DNA from: Streptomyces aureus
GTDB taxonomy: Bacteria > Actinomycetota > Actinomycetes > Streptomycetales > Streptomycetaceae
Length of the DNA: 64,000 bases
Reading direction: 5' to 3'
NCBI RefSeq assembly: GCF_000725495.1
Contig: NZ_JNZD01000005.1
Span: 310,001 to 374,000 of the forward strand
Shown here: positions 51,892-60,792 of the stretch, piece after piece
Layout of the letters: the number at the start of each line of letters is the position of its first letter
Numbering within the stretch: the stretch's first letter is position 1
Notes under the pieces: generated by a model
What the model saw: the letters and a program-made list of their open reading frames with translations, nothing else
What the model was told of the DNA's origin: nothing
Database searches by the model: none
Position numbers and translations under genes: made by a program

Positions 51892-52785
51892 ATGCAAGGC
51901 ACCGTTGACGGCTTCGCGTACGGGGCGGTGACTCCGGCGGCCTCCTACCTCGCCGCCGGTGTGAGCAGCGCCCTGGGGCTGCGCTGCGTCGTCCGATCTC
52001 TGCACAACCGCCAGTCGTGGAAGCCCGGTTGGCTGGCACTGGGCGCGGCGACCATCGGCTGCGGCATCTGGACCATGCACTTCGTCGCGATGGTCGGCTT
52101 CCGGATCCAGGGGATCCCGATCGACTACGACCTCCGTCTGACCTCATTGAGCCTCGCGATGGCGATCGTGACGGCGGGCGTCGGCGACTTCGCCGTGGGA
52201 TACCGCGGAGCCACCCCGGTCACGCTGACCGCGGCGGGCGTCCTCACCGGGCTCGCCGTGGTGGGCACGCACTACACCGGAATGGCCGCGCTGGAGCTGA
52301 ACGGGACCCTGAAGTACGACTCGCTGATGGTCGTGGCCTCCGTGGTGCTGGCCGTCACCGCCGCGACCGCGGCACTGTGGACGGCCGCCTCCTACCGGGG
52401 TTTCCCGGCCGCCCTCGGCGCCAGTCTCCTCATGGGCGTCGCCCTGACCGGAACCCACTACACGGGCATGGCCGCCCTGTCCGTGCATCTGCGCGGAGCG
52501 ACCGACGCCTCGTACATGAGCGGGTTGTACGGCAACAGCTCACCGGCCTCGATCCTGCTGCCGCTGCTCATCGGACCGGTGGTCTTCCTGATCCTGTCCG
52601 GGGTCGTGGTGATGTTCGACCCGCAGCTCGTGCTGGGCGACGGGGACTGGAGCCGGGCCACCCCGCGCCGGCGCCGGAACACGGCGGGTGTGCCGGAGCG
52701 GCCCGCGCAGCCCCCGCAGACCGCCTCGCTCTTCGAGCCCCGGGACCAGCCGGTGGGCCGGCACGCGGGTCCGCGCGGACACTGA
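51892..52785 (+). CDS. MHYT-domain integral membrane sensor
   Basis: 297-residue protein with seven predicted helices and three MHYT-type motifs: CGIWTMHFVAMVGF, VVGTHYTGMAALEL and LTGTHYTGMAALSV. The Met/His residues are thought to bind copper and sense O2, CO or NO. Usual partners (GGDEF, EAL, kinase) are absent, so the ~60-residue cytoplasmic C-terminus (ATPRRRRNTAGVPERPAQPP) must signal by itself or through partners. ATG at 51892 with GGGGGAG nine bases upstream is preferred over a TTG at 51883. Confidence 0.87.
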   Translation: MQGTVDGFAYGAVTPAASYLAAGVSSALGLRCVVRSLHNRQSWKPGWLALGAATIGCGIWTMHFVAMVGFRIQGIPIDYDLRLTSLSLAMAIVTAGVGDFAVGYRGATPVTLTAAGVLTGLAVVGTHYTGMAALELNGTLKYDSLMVVASVVLAVTAATAALWTAASYRGFPAALGASLLMGVALTGTHYTGMAALSVHLRGATDASYMSGLYGNSSPASILLPLLIGPVVFLILSGVVVMFDPQLVLGDGDWSRATPRRRRNTAGVPERPAQPPQTASLFEPRDQPVGRHAGPRGH

Positions 52786-52836
52786 GCCGCGCCGCGCCGT
52801 CCTCACGCCGGCCGAGGACGGCGCGCCCCCACACCC

Positions 52837-53559
52837 TCACCCCAAAACGGCCCCCACCGCCCCAGCTCCCGCCTCATCCCCAGCTCCAGCTCCAGCTCCA
52901 GCTCCAGCTGCCGCCCCCTTCCCAGCTTCGGCCCCCCGGGCCATAGCCCCCGCCACCCGCGCGGCCAGCCGCTCCCTGCACTCGGGCCACTCCCCCGCCG
53001 TCACCGAGAAGATCGCGGAGTCGCGCAGCAGGCCCTCCTCGCCCGGGGCCCAGGAGCGCGACCAGTTGCGCAGCACGCCCTCCAGACGGGCACCGGTGGC
53101 AGCGATCGCCGCGCGGGAGCGGGCGTTGCGGGCGTCGGTCTTCAGATCCACGCGTGCCACGCCCCACTCCTCGAAGGCGTGCCCGAAGAGCAGGAGCTTG
53201 GACTCGGCGTTCAGTCCGGTGCCCTGGGCCGAGGACGCGAGCCAGGTGAAGCCGACCTCGACGGCGTCGAGCCGGTCGTCCGACCGCCAGCTCCGCGGCT
53301 CCCAGTACGAGGTGGCGCCGACCGCCCGCCCGGAGGCGAGGGAGATCTGCGCGTAGGGCGCGAGCATGCCCGTCGCGGCACGGGCGAGCTGCGCGTCGAC
53401 GTAGTCCGCGACCTCGTGCGCCCGGGGCACCCAGGTGAACGCGTACGAGTCCCGGTGCTCCTCCGCCGCCTCGGCCAGGTCGGCCGCGTGCCGGTGGCCG
53501 AGCGGCTCCAGCCGTACCAGCGCGCCTTCGAGGACCGGCCCCTCCAACTGGAATCCCAA
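52837..53559 (-). CDS. RimJ/RimL-type GNAT acetyltransferase with Gly/Ala tail
   Basis: 240-residue GNAT enzyme. Opening [20 protein letters not shown], the [20 protein letters not shown] acetyl-CoA region and [20 protein letters not shown] are typical of the RimJ/RimL branch that acetylates N-terminal Ala/Ser of proteins or small amines. The last ~30 residues ([20 protein letters not shown]) are a repeat from alternating agctccagctccagctcc DNA at 52880-52910 and are not part of the fold. Single gene with start ATG at 53559. Confidence 0.85.
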   Translation of the reverse strand: MGFQLEGPVLEGALVRLEPLGHRHAADLAEAAEEHRDSYAFTWVPRAHEVADYVDAQLARAATGMLAPYAQISLASGRAVGATSYWEPRSWRSDDRLDAVEVGFTWLASSAQGTGLNAESKLLLFGHAFEEWGVARVDLKTDARNARSRAAIAATGARLEGVLRNWSRSWAPGEEGLLRDSAIFSVTAGEWPECRERLAARVAGAMARGAEAGKGAAAGAGAGAGAGDEAGAGAVGAVLG

Positions 53560-53634
53560 CGCCCCGCGTCCTTTCGCCGATCCGGTCGTGTCCGCTGCGA
53601 TTCCTACGCGGCCCGGGCGGCGGGTGTCCAGCGG

Positions 53635-54894
53635 TTATACGTCCTCGACGGTGCCGGCGAGCCGGGCGCGTTCGGCGGCCAGGACGGTGAGATGGCTGGC
53701 GAGGGACTCCCGGGGACCGGACTTCACGAGGCCGGCGTTGCCGGTGGCGACGGCGCCGACGAAGGCGTCCATCAGGCCGGCGTCGCCCCCGCCGTGGCCG
53801 CCCGCCGCGTCCATGGCGCCCACGGTGTCCAGGTCGACGGCCTCCTCGGTCCGGGTCAGGAAGTCGTAGACGCTCAGGCTCTCTCCGTCGCCGCGCAGTT
53901 CGCCGCGGGTCCCGAAGATCCGGGTACGGCGGTCGGCCTGTTCGGTGAAGGCGGTCATGGTGAAGGTGGCGGTGGCCCCGGAGGCGAACTCCATCGACAC
54001 CACCTGGTGGTCGACCACGTCGTTGTCGCAGGCGTACACGCAGCGCCCGTAGGGGCCTTCGCGCAGGGCGGTCTCCAGGGCCTCGGGGGTGAAGTCGTCG
54101 ACGACCACGCTCAGCGGCCAGCGGTGGTCGCCGCGGGCGAGCCGGTCGCCGTACTCGCGCCGGGCGGAGTAGGGGCAGGTGTGCTCCACGGCGCAGTCGA
54201 GACAGCGGTCGGCGGCGCCCTCGGGCCTGTTCTCGGGCCGGAAGTGCGAAAGGCGTCCGAAACTGGAGACGCGGACGGGGGGTTGGCCGAGGACGTACTG
54301 CAACCAGTCGATGTCGTGGCAGGACTTGGCCATCAGCATGGTCGTGGCCCGTTCCGTGCGGCCCCAGTTGCCCCGTACGAAGGAGTGGGCCTGGTGCCAG
54401 AAACCAACCGGCTCCAGGTGCTGGACGTTGACGACGTCACCGAGCCGGCCGGAGTCCACGGCCTCCTTCACGGCGCGGGTGTACCGGGTGTAGCGCAGGA
54501 CATGTCCGACCGAGAGGATCACCCCGGCCTTCTCCACCGCGTCGACGATCCGCCGGCACTCGTCCTCGGTGAGGGCCATCGGCTTCTCGAGCAGGATGTG
54601 GTAGCCGAGGGCCGCGAACTCCAGGACGGGTTCCAGGTGGTCGCGGTCGAGGGTGCAGATCAGTACGGCGTCGGCGATCCGGCCACGGGCGGCCAGCACC
54701 CGCCAGTCGTCCACCGCGGCGTCCGGTTCCACCCCGTGGGCGGCCGCGAGGCGCTCGCGCCGGGTCCGGCGGGGTTCGGCGACGGCCACCACCCGGGCGC
54801 GTCCCGGATGGTCGAGGGCCCAGCGGGCGTGACCGGTGCCCCGGTCCCCGGCACCGACGACGGCGAGTGTGACTACGGGGGCGACGGAGTGCAT
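53635..54894 (-). CDS. Gfo/Idh/MocA-family oxidoreductase with Cys-rich insert
   Basis: 419-residue oxidoreductase. Rossmann start VTLAVVGAGDRGTGHARWAL, catalytic EKP in ILLEKPMALTEDECRRIVDA, and the C-terminal sheet. A CLDC...CPYSARREYGDRLARG segment (ADRCLDCAVEHTCPYSA, about residues 225-241) resembles the extra Cys-containing loop of some MocA-type sugar dehydrogenases. The C-terminal His/Gly run (MDAAGGHGGGDAGLMDAF) is conserved in related proteins acting on glycosides. Substrate unknown; start ATG at 54894. Confidence 0.87.
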   Translation of the reverse strand: MHSVAPVVTLAVVGAGDRGTGHARWALDHPGRARVVAVAEPRRTRRERLAAAHGVEPDAAVDDWRVLAARGRIADAVLICTLDRDHLEPVLEFAALGYHILLEKPMALTEDECRRIVDAVEKAGVILSVGHVLRYTRYTRAVKEAVDSGRLGDVVNVQHLEPVGFWHQAHSFVRGNWGRTERATTMLMAKSCHDIDWLQYVLGQPPVRVSSFGRLSHFRPENRPEGAADRCLDCAVEHTCPYSARREYGDRLARGDHRWPLSVVVDDFTPEALETALREGPYGRCVYACDNDVVDHQVVSMEFASGATATFTMTAFTEQADRRTRIFGTRGELRGDGESLSVYDFLTRTEEAVDLDTVGAMDAAGGHGGGDAGLMDAFVGAVATGNAGLVKSGPRESLASHLTVLAAERARLAGTVEDV

Positions 54895-55105
54895 CGTGGA
54901 CCGCTTTCCCAGTCGGGTAGCAGGCGCGGTTGGCGCCGTCCGTCCGGAAACTATCCGTCCCCGATCTCCCCGACAAGACCGCGGCGGCGCTCACCCCACA
55001 GCCCGGCGGCGGGGACCGGGCGGCTGTCTCCATGCCCGATCGCGGCTGCCTCCGCACCCGCTCAGGCCTGCCTCCGTGCCCGCCGAGGGCTGTCTCCGAG
55101 CCCGC

Positions 55106-56344
55106 TCAGCGGTCCTCTCCGGCCGCGGCCCAGGCCCCGAACACCTCGTGGAAGGCGGGGAACGTCTTGCGGACGCAGCCGGGGTCGTCGAAGCCGATGC
55201 CCGGGACGCGCAGCGAGGTCACCGCGAAGGCCATCACGATGCGGTGGTCGCCGTGGGTCCTGATCTCGGCGGCGGCCGGGACGCCCGGGTGGATCTCGAT
55301 CCAGTCCGGACCGGTCTCCACGCGGACGCCGAGCGCCCTGAGGTTCTGCGCGCAGGCCTCCAGCCGGTCGCACTCCTTGACCCGGGTGTTGGCGACGTCC
55401 TCGATGCGGACGGGTCCGGAGGCGAAGGGCGCGATCGCGGCGAGCGTCGGCATGGTGTCGGAGATGTCCCGCATGTTGACGGTCAGACCGCGCAGTTCGC
55501 CGTTGCCCCGCACGGTCGTGCGGTCGGGCCCGGTCTCCACGTGCGCGCCCATGCGGCGAAGGACGTCGACGAAGCCGAGGTCGCCCTGGAGCGCCCCCGC
55601 GCCGAGGCCGTGGACGGTGACCTCGCGGCCGGTCAGGGCGGCCGCCGCGAAGAAGTAGCTCGCGGTGGAGGCGTCGGGCTCGACGGGGTACGTGGTGGCC
55701 CGGTAGCCGCCGGGCGCCACCTCGAAGACATCCCCGTCCACCGTCACCTCCGCCCCGAAGGCGCGCATCATCGCCAGGGTGATGCCGATGTACGGGGCGG
55801 AGACCAGGTCGGTGACCTCGATGCGCAGGCCGGTGCGGGTCAGCGGGCCGAGCAGGAGCAGGGCGGTGAGGTACTGGGAGGACTGGCCGGCGTCGAGGGT
55901 GACGGTGCCGCCCTCCACCCCGGACGCCGTGATGCTCAGCGGGTGGTGGCCCTCCGCCTCCTCGTGCCGGAGGTCCACGCCCAGGTCGCGCAGTGCCCGT
56001 GACAGGGGTCCGAGCGGCCGGCGGCGCATCTGGGCGGAGGCGTCGAAGCGGTAGGTGCCGTGGCCGGCCGCGGCGAGGGTGGGCAGGAAGCGGGCCGTGG
56101 TGGCGCCGTCGCGGCAGTACACGTCGGCCCGGTCCGCCGCCGGACCCTCCGGGCGGCCGTCGATGTGCCAGCTGTCCGGGGTCCGGCCGACGCGGTAGCC
56201 GAGCCGGGTCAGGCCCTCCGCGAAGCCCTCGGTGTCGTCCGAGCGGAGCGGGCGGACGAGGCGGGTGACGCCGTCCGCGGCCGCGGCGAGGAAGAGCGCG
56301 CGGGCGGTGATGGACTTGGAACCGGGGATGTCGACGACGGCCAT
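55106..56344 (-). CDS. aroA: 3-phosphoshikimate 1-carboxyvinyltransferase (EPSP synthase) paralogue
   Basis: 412-residue EPSP synthase that transfers enolpyruvate from PEP to shikimate-3-phosphate. Start of the fold IPGSKSITARALFLAAAADG (Lys/Ser), central SSQYLTALLLLGPLTRTGL, catalytic Asp/Glu in NVEP-like YPVEPDASTASYFFAAAA, and RVKECDRLEACAQNLRALGV with THGDHRIVMAFAV. The PEP-site loop reads CRDGATTARF instead of the usual N-A-G-T-A-M-R, placing Ala81 at the position of E. coli Gly96. Five bases after the EamA exporter stop, hence co-transcribed. Streptomycetes usually carry another, primary aroA elsewhere (from memory), so this may be a specialised copy. Confidence 0.9.
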   Translation of the reverse strand: MAVVDIPGSKSITARALFLAAAADGVTRLVRPLRSDDTEGFAEGLTRLGYRVGRTPDSWHIDGRPEGPAADRADVYCRDGATTARFLPTLAAAGHGTYRFDASAQMRRRPLGPLSRALRDLGVDLRHEEAEGHHPLSITASGVEGGTVTLDAGQSSQYLTALLLLGPLTRTGLRIEVTDLVSAPYIGITLAMMRAFGAEVTVDGDVFEVAPGGYRATTYPVEPDASTASYFFAAAALTGREVTVHGLGAGALQGDLGFVDVLRRMGAHVETGPDRTTVRGNGELRGLTVNMRDISDTMPTLAAIAPFASGPVRIEDVANTRVKECDRLEACAQNLRALGVRVETGPDWIEIHPGVPAAAEIRTHGDHRIVMAFAVTSLRVPGIGFDDPGCVRKTFPAFHEVFGAWAAAGEDR

Positions 56345-56348
56345 GGGG

Positions 56349-57254
56349 TCATGCTGGCGCCCCGGCCCGCTCCGGCGCTGGAACGTCCGCCGACTGGACG
56401 ACGCGTGGCGTGCGCGAGGTGAGCGCCACCCCGCCGACGAGCAGGGCGGCCGCCGCCCAGCGCAGCGGGGAGACGCCCTCGTGCAGGAACAGCGCCGCCG
56501 AGGACATCCCGAAGACCGGGACGAGCAGCGAGAAGGGCGCGACGGTGGACGCGGGGTGCCGGTGCAGCAGCCAGCCCCAGGCTCCGAAGCCGAAGACGGT
56601 GGTGATCCAGGCGACATAGACGACGACTCCGGCGCCCTGCCAGTCCAGGTCCCTCAGCGCGGCGAGGTCGCGGGAGGGTCCCTCGGTGAGGAGGGAGAGG
56701 CCGAGCAGCGGCAGGACGGGGACGGTGCTCACCCACACCATGAAGTTCAGCGGGTCGGGCGGGGACGCCTTGCGGGTGAACACGTTGGACAGTCCCCAGC
56801 AGGCCGCCGCCGTGATGACCAGGGCGAAGGCGCCGAGGGGGCCGGAGGTGCCCTCGTCGACGGCGGCCACACCCACACCGGCGAGGGCCACCGCCATGCC
56901 GCAGAGCCGGACGCGGCCGGGGCGCTCGCCGAGGAGGGCGAAGGCGAGGACGGCGGTGAAGACAGCCTGGATCTGCAGGACCAGGGAGGACAGTCCGGCG
57001 GGCATTCCCGCGTCCATGCCGATGAACAGCAGCCCGAACTTCGCGACGCCGAGGACGAGCCCGACCGCCACGATCCACTTCCACGCCACCTTGGGACGGC
57101 CGACGAAGAACACGGCGGGCACGGCCGCCACCAGGAAGCGCAGGGCCGAGAAGAGGAGGGGCGGGAAGTGGTCGAGTCCGATCTCGATGACGGTGAAGTT
57201 CACGCCCCAGACGGCGGCGACGAGGACGGCGAGGCTGATGTGTGCGGGTCGCAT
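56349..57254 (-). CDS. EamA/DMT-superfamily transporter
   Basis: 301-residue drug/metabolite transporter with ten helices in two EamA repeats (VWGVNFTVIEIGLDHFPPLL in the first; AAACWGLSNVFTRKASPPD in the second). Members export amino acids, drugs or nucleotide metabolites. Its stop lies four bases before the EPSP-synthase start, forming a two-gene unit; the LysR gene is divergent. ATG at 57254; the frame upstream is a shadow of LysR. Confidence 0.88.
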   Translation of the reverse strand: MRPAHISLAVLVAAVWGVNFTVIEIGLDHFPPLLFSALRFLVAAVPAVFFVGRPKVAWKWIVAVGLVLGVAKFGLLFIGMDAGMPAGLSSLVLQIQAVFTAVLAFALLGERPGRVRLCGMAVALAGVGVAAVDEGTSGPLGAFALVITAAACWGLSNVFTRKASPPDPLNFMVWVSTVPVLPLLGLSLLTEGPSRDLAALRDLDWQGAGVVVYVAWITTVFGFGAWGWLLHRHPASTVAPFSLLVPVFGMSSAALFLHEGVSPLRWAAAALLVGGVALTSRTPRVVQSADVPAPERAGAPA

Positions 57255-57324
57255 GCGTCGAGCATCGGATGCCACCACCATGTAGCACCAGCGCGAATGT
57301 CTGCATGGATGGATGAAGCGATGC

Positions 57325-57332
57325 TTACGTAA
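57325..57332. promoter_or_regulatory. Candidate LysR site
   Basis: ttacgtaa is a perfect octamer palindrome inside gcttacgtaaac, between the divergent EamA and LysR genes. Short, so only suggestive. Confidence 0.35.
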
Positions 57333-57401
57333 ACTGGAGTGCGGCCGAGCCGGGGTCCGGGAGGCACCGGTCGGCGGCCCGTCAAGGACCGGGAGGCGTC
57401 C

Positions 57402-58313
57402 ATGCTCGATCTCCAACGGCTGCGTGCCCTGCACGCGGTGTCGGTGCACGGCACCGTCGGCGCCGCCGCGGCCGCGCTCGGCTACACGCCGTCCGCGGTG
57501 TCCCAGCAGATCGCGAAGCTGGAGCGGGAGACCAGGACCGTGCTGTTGGAGCGGCGCGGACGCGGGGTCCGGCTCACCGAGCAGGCCGAGCAACTCGCCG
57601 GCACGGCACAGGAGTTGCTGGCGATCGTGGAGCGGGCCGAGACCGAGCTGGAGGAGCGCCGGGGGATGCCGGCGGGGCGGCTGACGGTGGCCGCGTTCGC
57701 CTCGGCGGCCCGTGGCCTGCTGCCCGCGGTCCTGGCCGATCTGGCCACCCGTCACCCGGCCCTGGACACCCGGCTGACGGAGGTCGACCCGCATCTGTCG
57801 GTCGACCTGGTCGCCCGGGGTGCGGTGGACCTGGCGGTGGCGCACGACTGGGACATCTCGCCACTGCCCGCCCCGCCGGGGGTGGAGCAGGCGGTGATCG
57901 GGGACGACCTGTGCGATCTGCTCGTCCCGGCCGGACATCCCTTCGCCGGGCGGGCGTCGGTACGGCGGGAGGACCTGGGCGGCCAGCGGTGGATCTGCCA
58001 GCCGCCGGGGCGGGTCTGCCACGACTGGCTGGTGCGGACGCTGCGGGCGGCGGGGAGCGAGCCGGACATCGTGCACCAGGCCGAGGAGAATCCGACCCTC
58101 ATCGCCCTCGTGGCCGCCGGTCTCGGGGTCGCCCTGATTCCGCGGCTCGGCCGGGGCGCCCTCCCCGAAGGGGTGGTGGAGGTGCCCCTCGACCCGCTGC
58201 CGGTCCGTCGGCTGTACGCGCTGTGGCGTGCGGGTGCGGCCCGGCGCCCGGCGATCGCCGAAACGGTCCGCACCCTCCAGTCCCACTGGCCCACAGTCTC
58301 GACCCACCCCTGA
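57402..58313 (+). CDS. LysR-family transcriptional regulator
   Basis: 303-residue regulator. N-terminal winged HTH (MLDLQRLRALHAVSVHGTVG, ALGYTPSAVSQQIAKLERET) and a substrate-binding domain (LTVAAFASAARGLLPAVLAD, GVALIPRLGRG). ATG at 57402 follows GGGAGG. Its place suggests control of the EamA-aroA pair and of itself. Confidence 0.92.
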   Translation: MLDLQRLRALHAVSVHGTVGAAAAALGYTPSAVSQQIAKLERETRTVLLERRGRGVRLTEQAEQLAGTAQELLAIVERAETELEERRGMPAGRLTVAAFASAARGLLPAVLADLATRHPALDTRLTEVDPHLSVDLVARGAVDLAVAHDWDISPLPAPPGVEQAVIGDDLCDLLVPAGHPFAGRASVRREDLGGQRWICQPPGRVCHDWLVRTLRAAGSEPDIVHQAEENPTLIALVAAGLGVALIPRLGRGALPEGVVEVPLDPLPVRRLYALWRAGAARRPAIAETVRTLQSHWPTVSTHP

Positions 58314-58376
58314 CCTCAGCCTTCCGGCCCCAACAGCCTTTCCTCGCCCCCTCCGCCCCTACCCAACCCGTACCCA

Positions 58377-58424
58377 GGGGCTCCGCCCCGGCCCCCCCCG
58401 CTCCTCAAACGCCGGAGGGGCTGA
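58377..58424. repeat. Streptomyces intergenic repeat, copy C
   Basis: ggggctccgccccgg to acgccggaggggctga, the same unit as copies A and B, in the same orientation. Confidence 0.8.
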
Positions 58425-58599
58425 ACTTTCCCCGGCCGGGACCGGAAGGTCGCCGGGGCGGGGCTGGAGAGTTTCCCTGGCCGGGACTGGAAGGTTTCCC
58501 CGGCCGGGACTGGAAGGCTGCCGGGGCCGGGCGCTGGACCTCAGCCACGATTCAGCGGTACCCGGCGACGCACGTGAGGGGACGTGCCGGTACATCGAT

Positions 58600-58644
58600 G
58601 CCCGTCGCCACTAACGTCCACATCTCTGTCCGACGGCGACGGGC
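58600..58644. repeat. Duplicated hairpin element, copy 2
   Basis: Same 10-bp stem (gcccgtcgcc/ggcgacgggc) and loop as at 50498-50542, with two loop substitutions. Preceded by acatcgat and followed by tgatgcaccgg. Confidence 0.78.
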
Positions 58645-58785
58645 TGATGCACCGGCTCGGCCCCGACCCACCCACCGGACCGGACCCGCCCGACCCGGCG
58701 CGCCCTGTGCACACCCTTGACTGGAAGAAACTTCCCGGATAATCGTGGCTCCTCGGAAGTTTCCTTCACGAGGGAAGGAGCGCTT

Positions 58786-60663
58786 GTGCGCGACTCCAGC
58801 ACGGGAAGCACCGCAAGACCGTCCGGGCCGAGCGACCCGGACAGACCGTCAAGCCCCTCCCGGCGTACGGTCCTCGCCGCCACCGCGGGCATCACCGCCG
58901 CCCTGGCCGCAGGCCCCCGCGCCCACGCGGCGGAGGCGCCCCCCACCCACCCGGGCTCCGACAAGGCCCTGCGCGCCCTCATCTCCCGTATGACACTGGA
59001 GGAGAAGGTCGGCCAGCTGTTCGTCATGCGGGTGTACGGCCATTCGGCCACCGCACCCGACCAGGCCGACATCGACGCCAATCTCAAGGAGATCGGCGTC
59101 CGCACGGCCGCCGAGCTGATCGCCAAGTACCGCGTCGGCGGCATCATCTACTTCGCCTGGGCGCACAACACCCGCGACCCGCACCAGATCGCCGCACTGT
59201 CGAACGGCATCCAGCGGGCCTCGCTGGACCAGCCGCGCGGTCTGCCGGTGCTGATCTCCACCGACCAGGAACACGGGATAGTGGCCCGGGTGGGCAAGCC
59301 CGCGACGCTGTTCCCCGGCGCGATGGCGCTGGGAGCGGGCGGTTCGCGGGCCGACGCCCGGACGGTGGGCCGCATCAGCGGGGCCGAACTGCGCGCGATC
59401 GGCATCAACCAGGACTACTCCCCCGACGCCGACGTGAACGTCAACCCGGCCAACCCGGTGATCGGCGTGCGCTCGTTCGGCGCCGACCCGCAGGCGGTGG
59501 CGGACCTGGTGGCGGCCGAGGTGAAGGGGTACCAGGGCTCGGGGGTCGCGGCCACGGCCAAGCACTTCCCCGGCCACGGCGACACCGCCGTGGACAGCCA
59601 CTTCGGCTTCCCCGTCATCACCCACAGCCGCGAGCTCTGGTCGGAGCTGGACGCGGTGCCGTTCAGGGCGGCGATCCGCGCCGGGATCGACTCGATCATG
59701 ACCGCGCACATCATGGTCCCCGCGCTCGACCCGGCCGGCGACCCGGCGACCCTCTCCCACCCGATCCTCACCGGCATCCTGCGCGGCGAACTCGGCTACG
59801 ACGGCGTCGTCGTGACGGACGCGCTCGGCATGGAGGGCGTGCGGACGAAGTACGGCGACGACCGCGTGCCGGTCCTCGCCCTGAAGGCCGGTGTCGACCA
59901 GCTCCTCAACCCGCCGGACCTGGGCGTCGCGTGGAACGCGGTGCTGAACGCGGTGCGCGGCGGGGAGCTGACCGAGGCCCGGCTGGACGAGTCGATCCTG
60001 CGCATCCTGCGGCTCAAGGCGCGACACGGGGTGCTGAGCGACCCGTTCGTCGCCGACGCGGAGGTCGACCTGGTGGTCGGCATCCCGGAACACCTCAGGG
60101 CCGCCGACCGGATCGCCGAGCGGACGACGACGCTGCTGGTCAACAAGGAGAAGCAGCTCCCGCTGTCCCGGCGGCGCACCCCGAGGGTGCTGGTGGTGGG
60201 CGCGGACCCGGCCTCGCCGTCGCTGTCCGACGGGCCGCCCACGACGGTCGCCGCGGCCGCGCTGGGCGAGCTGGGCTTCACGGCGACGGCCCTGTCGACG
60301 GGTACGGCGCCGTCGGCCGCCACGATCGACAGGGCGGTCGCCGCGGCGGCCGGAGCCGACGCGGTGGTCGTCCTGACCTACAACCTGACGGCGGCGGGGT
60401 CCCAGAAGACCCTGGTGGAACGGCTGGTGGCCACCGGTGTCCCGGTGACCGCGGTCGCCGTCCGCAACCCGTACGACATCGCCCAGATCCCGGGGGTGGG
60501 CGCCTTCCTGGCCTCCTACTCCTGGACCGACGTCGAAGTGCGCGCCGCCGCCCGGGTGATCGCCGGCCGGGTGGACCCGCGCGGCAGGCTGCCGGTGCCG
60601 GTCCAGCGGGCGGACGACCCGGCGCAGGTGCTGTATCCGATCGGGTACGGACTGCGGTACTAG
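58786..60663 (+). CDS. Secreted GH3 beta-N-acetylglucosaminidase
   Basis: 625-residue GH3 enzyme with a Tat signal (SPSRRTVLAATAGITAALAA). The NagZ-like barrel (~65-420) has MTLEEKVGQLFVMRVYGH, KHFPGHGDTAVDSH (259-272, containing the general-acid His-Asp pair of NagZ enzymes) and nucleophile Asp345 in VVVTDALGMEGV. The C-terminal alpha/beta sandwich runs to 625. Expected to release GlcNAc from chitobiose or peptidoglycan fragments outside the cell. GTG at 58786 has AAGGAG; the 23 upstream codons lack a signal. From memory, the S. coelicolor gene in this neighbourhood (SCO2758) is such an enzyme. Confidence 0.9.
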   Translation: MRDSSTGSTARPSGPSDPDRPSSPSRRTVLAATAGITAALAAGPRAHAAEAPPTHPGSDKALRALISRMTLEEKVGQLFVMRVYGHSATAPDQADIDANLKEIGVRTAAELIAKYRVGGIIYFAWAHNTRDPHQIAALSNGIQRASLDQPRGLPVLISTDQEHGIVARVGKPATLFPGAMALGAGGSRADARTVGRISGAELRAIGINQDYSPDADVNVNPANPVIGVRSFGADPQAVADLVAAEVKGYQGSGVAATAKHFPGHGDTAVDSHFGFPVITHSRELWSELDAVPFRAAIRAGIDSIMTAHIMVPALDPAGDPATLSHPILTGILRGELGYDGVVVTDALGMEGVRTKYGDDRVPVLALKAGVDQLLNPPDLGVAWNAVLNAVRGGELTEARLDESILRILRLKARHGVLSDPFVADAEVDLVVGIPEHLRAADRIAERTTTLLVNKEKQLPLSRRRTPRVLVVGADPASPSLSDGPPTTVAAAALGELGFTATALSTGTAPSAATIDRAVAAAAGADAVVVLTYNLTAAGSQKTLVERLVATGVPVTAVAVRNPYDIAQIPGVGAFLASYSWTDVEVRAAARVIAGRVDPRGRLPVPVQRADDPAQVLYPIGYGLRY

Positions 60664-60718
60664 GGCGTGTTGCGAAAGCCCCGTCCGCCCGATCGCACCG
60701 AACCCGGGGCCGGGCCCA

Positions 60719-60773
60719 GCCGTGTGAACACGGCAGGCCCGGCCCTCGGCCCGCCCGTGTGAACACGGCAGGC
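60719..60773. repeat. Duplicated short palindrome between convergent genes
   Basis: cgtgtgaacacggcaggc occurs at 60721-60738 and 60756-60773, each containing the palindrome ccgtgtgaacacgg. They lie between the GH3 and peptidase stops, so may act in transcription termination. Confidence 0.65.
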
Positions 60774-60792
60774 GCGGCCCCCGGTCCGGCGG

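Larger units (their letters stand above)
58314..58785. other. Intergenic region with repeats before the GH3 gene
   Basis: 470 bases without a gene. It has the dispersed repeat copy C (58377-58424), short direct repeats of gggactggaaggtt (58454-58520), the hairpin copy 2 and downstream shared block ccccgacccacccaccggac (58657-58676). The last ~90 bases before 58786 hold the GH3 leader with the AAGGAG site. Confidence 0.72.
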
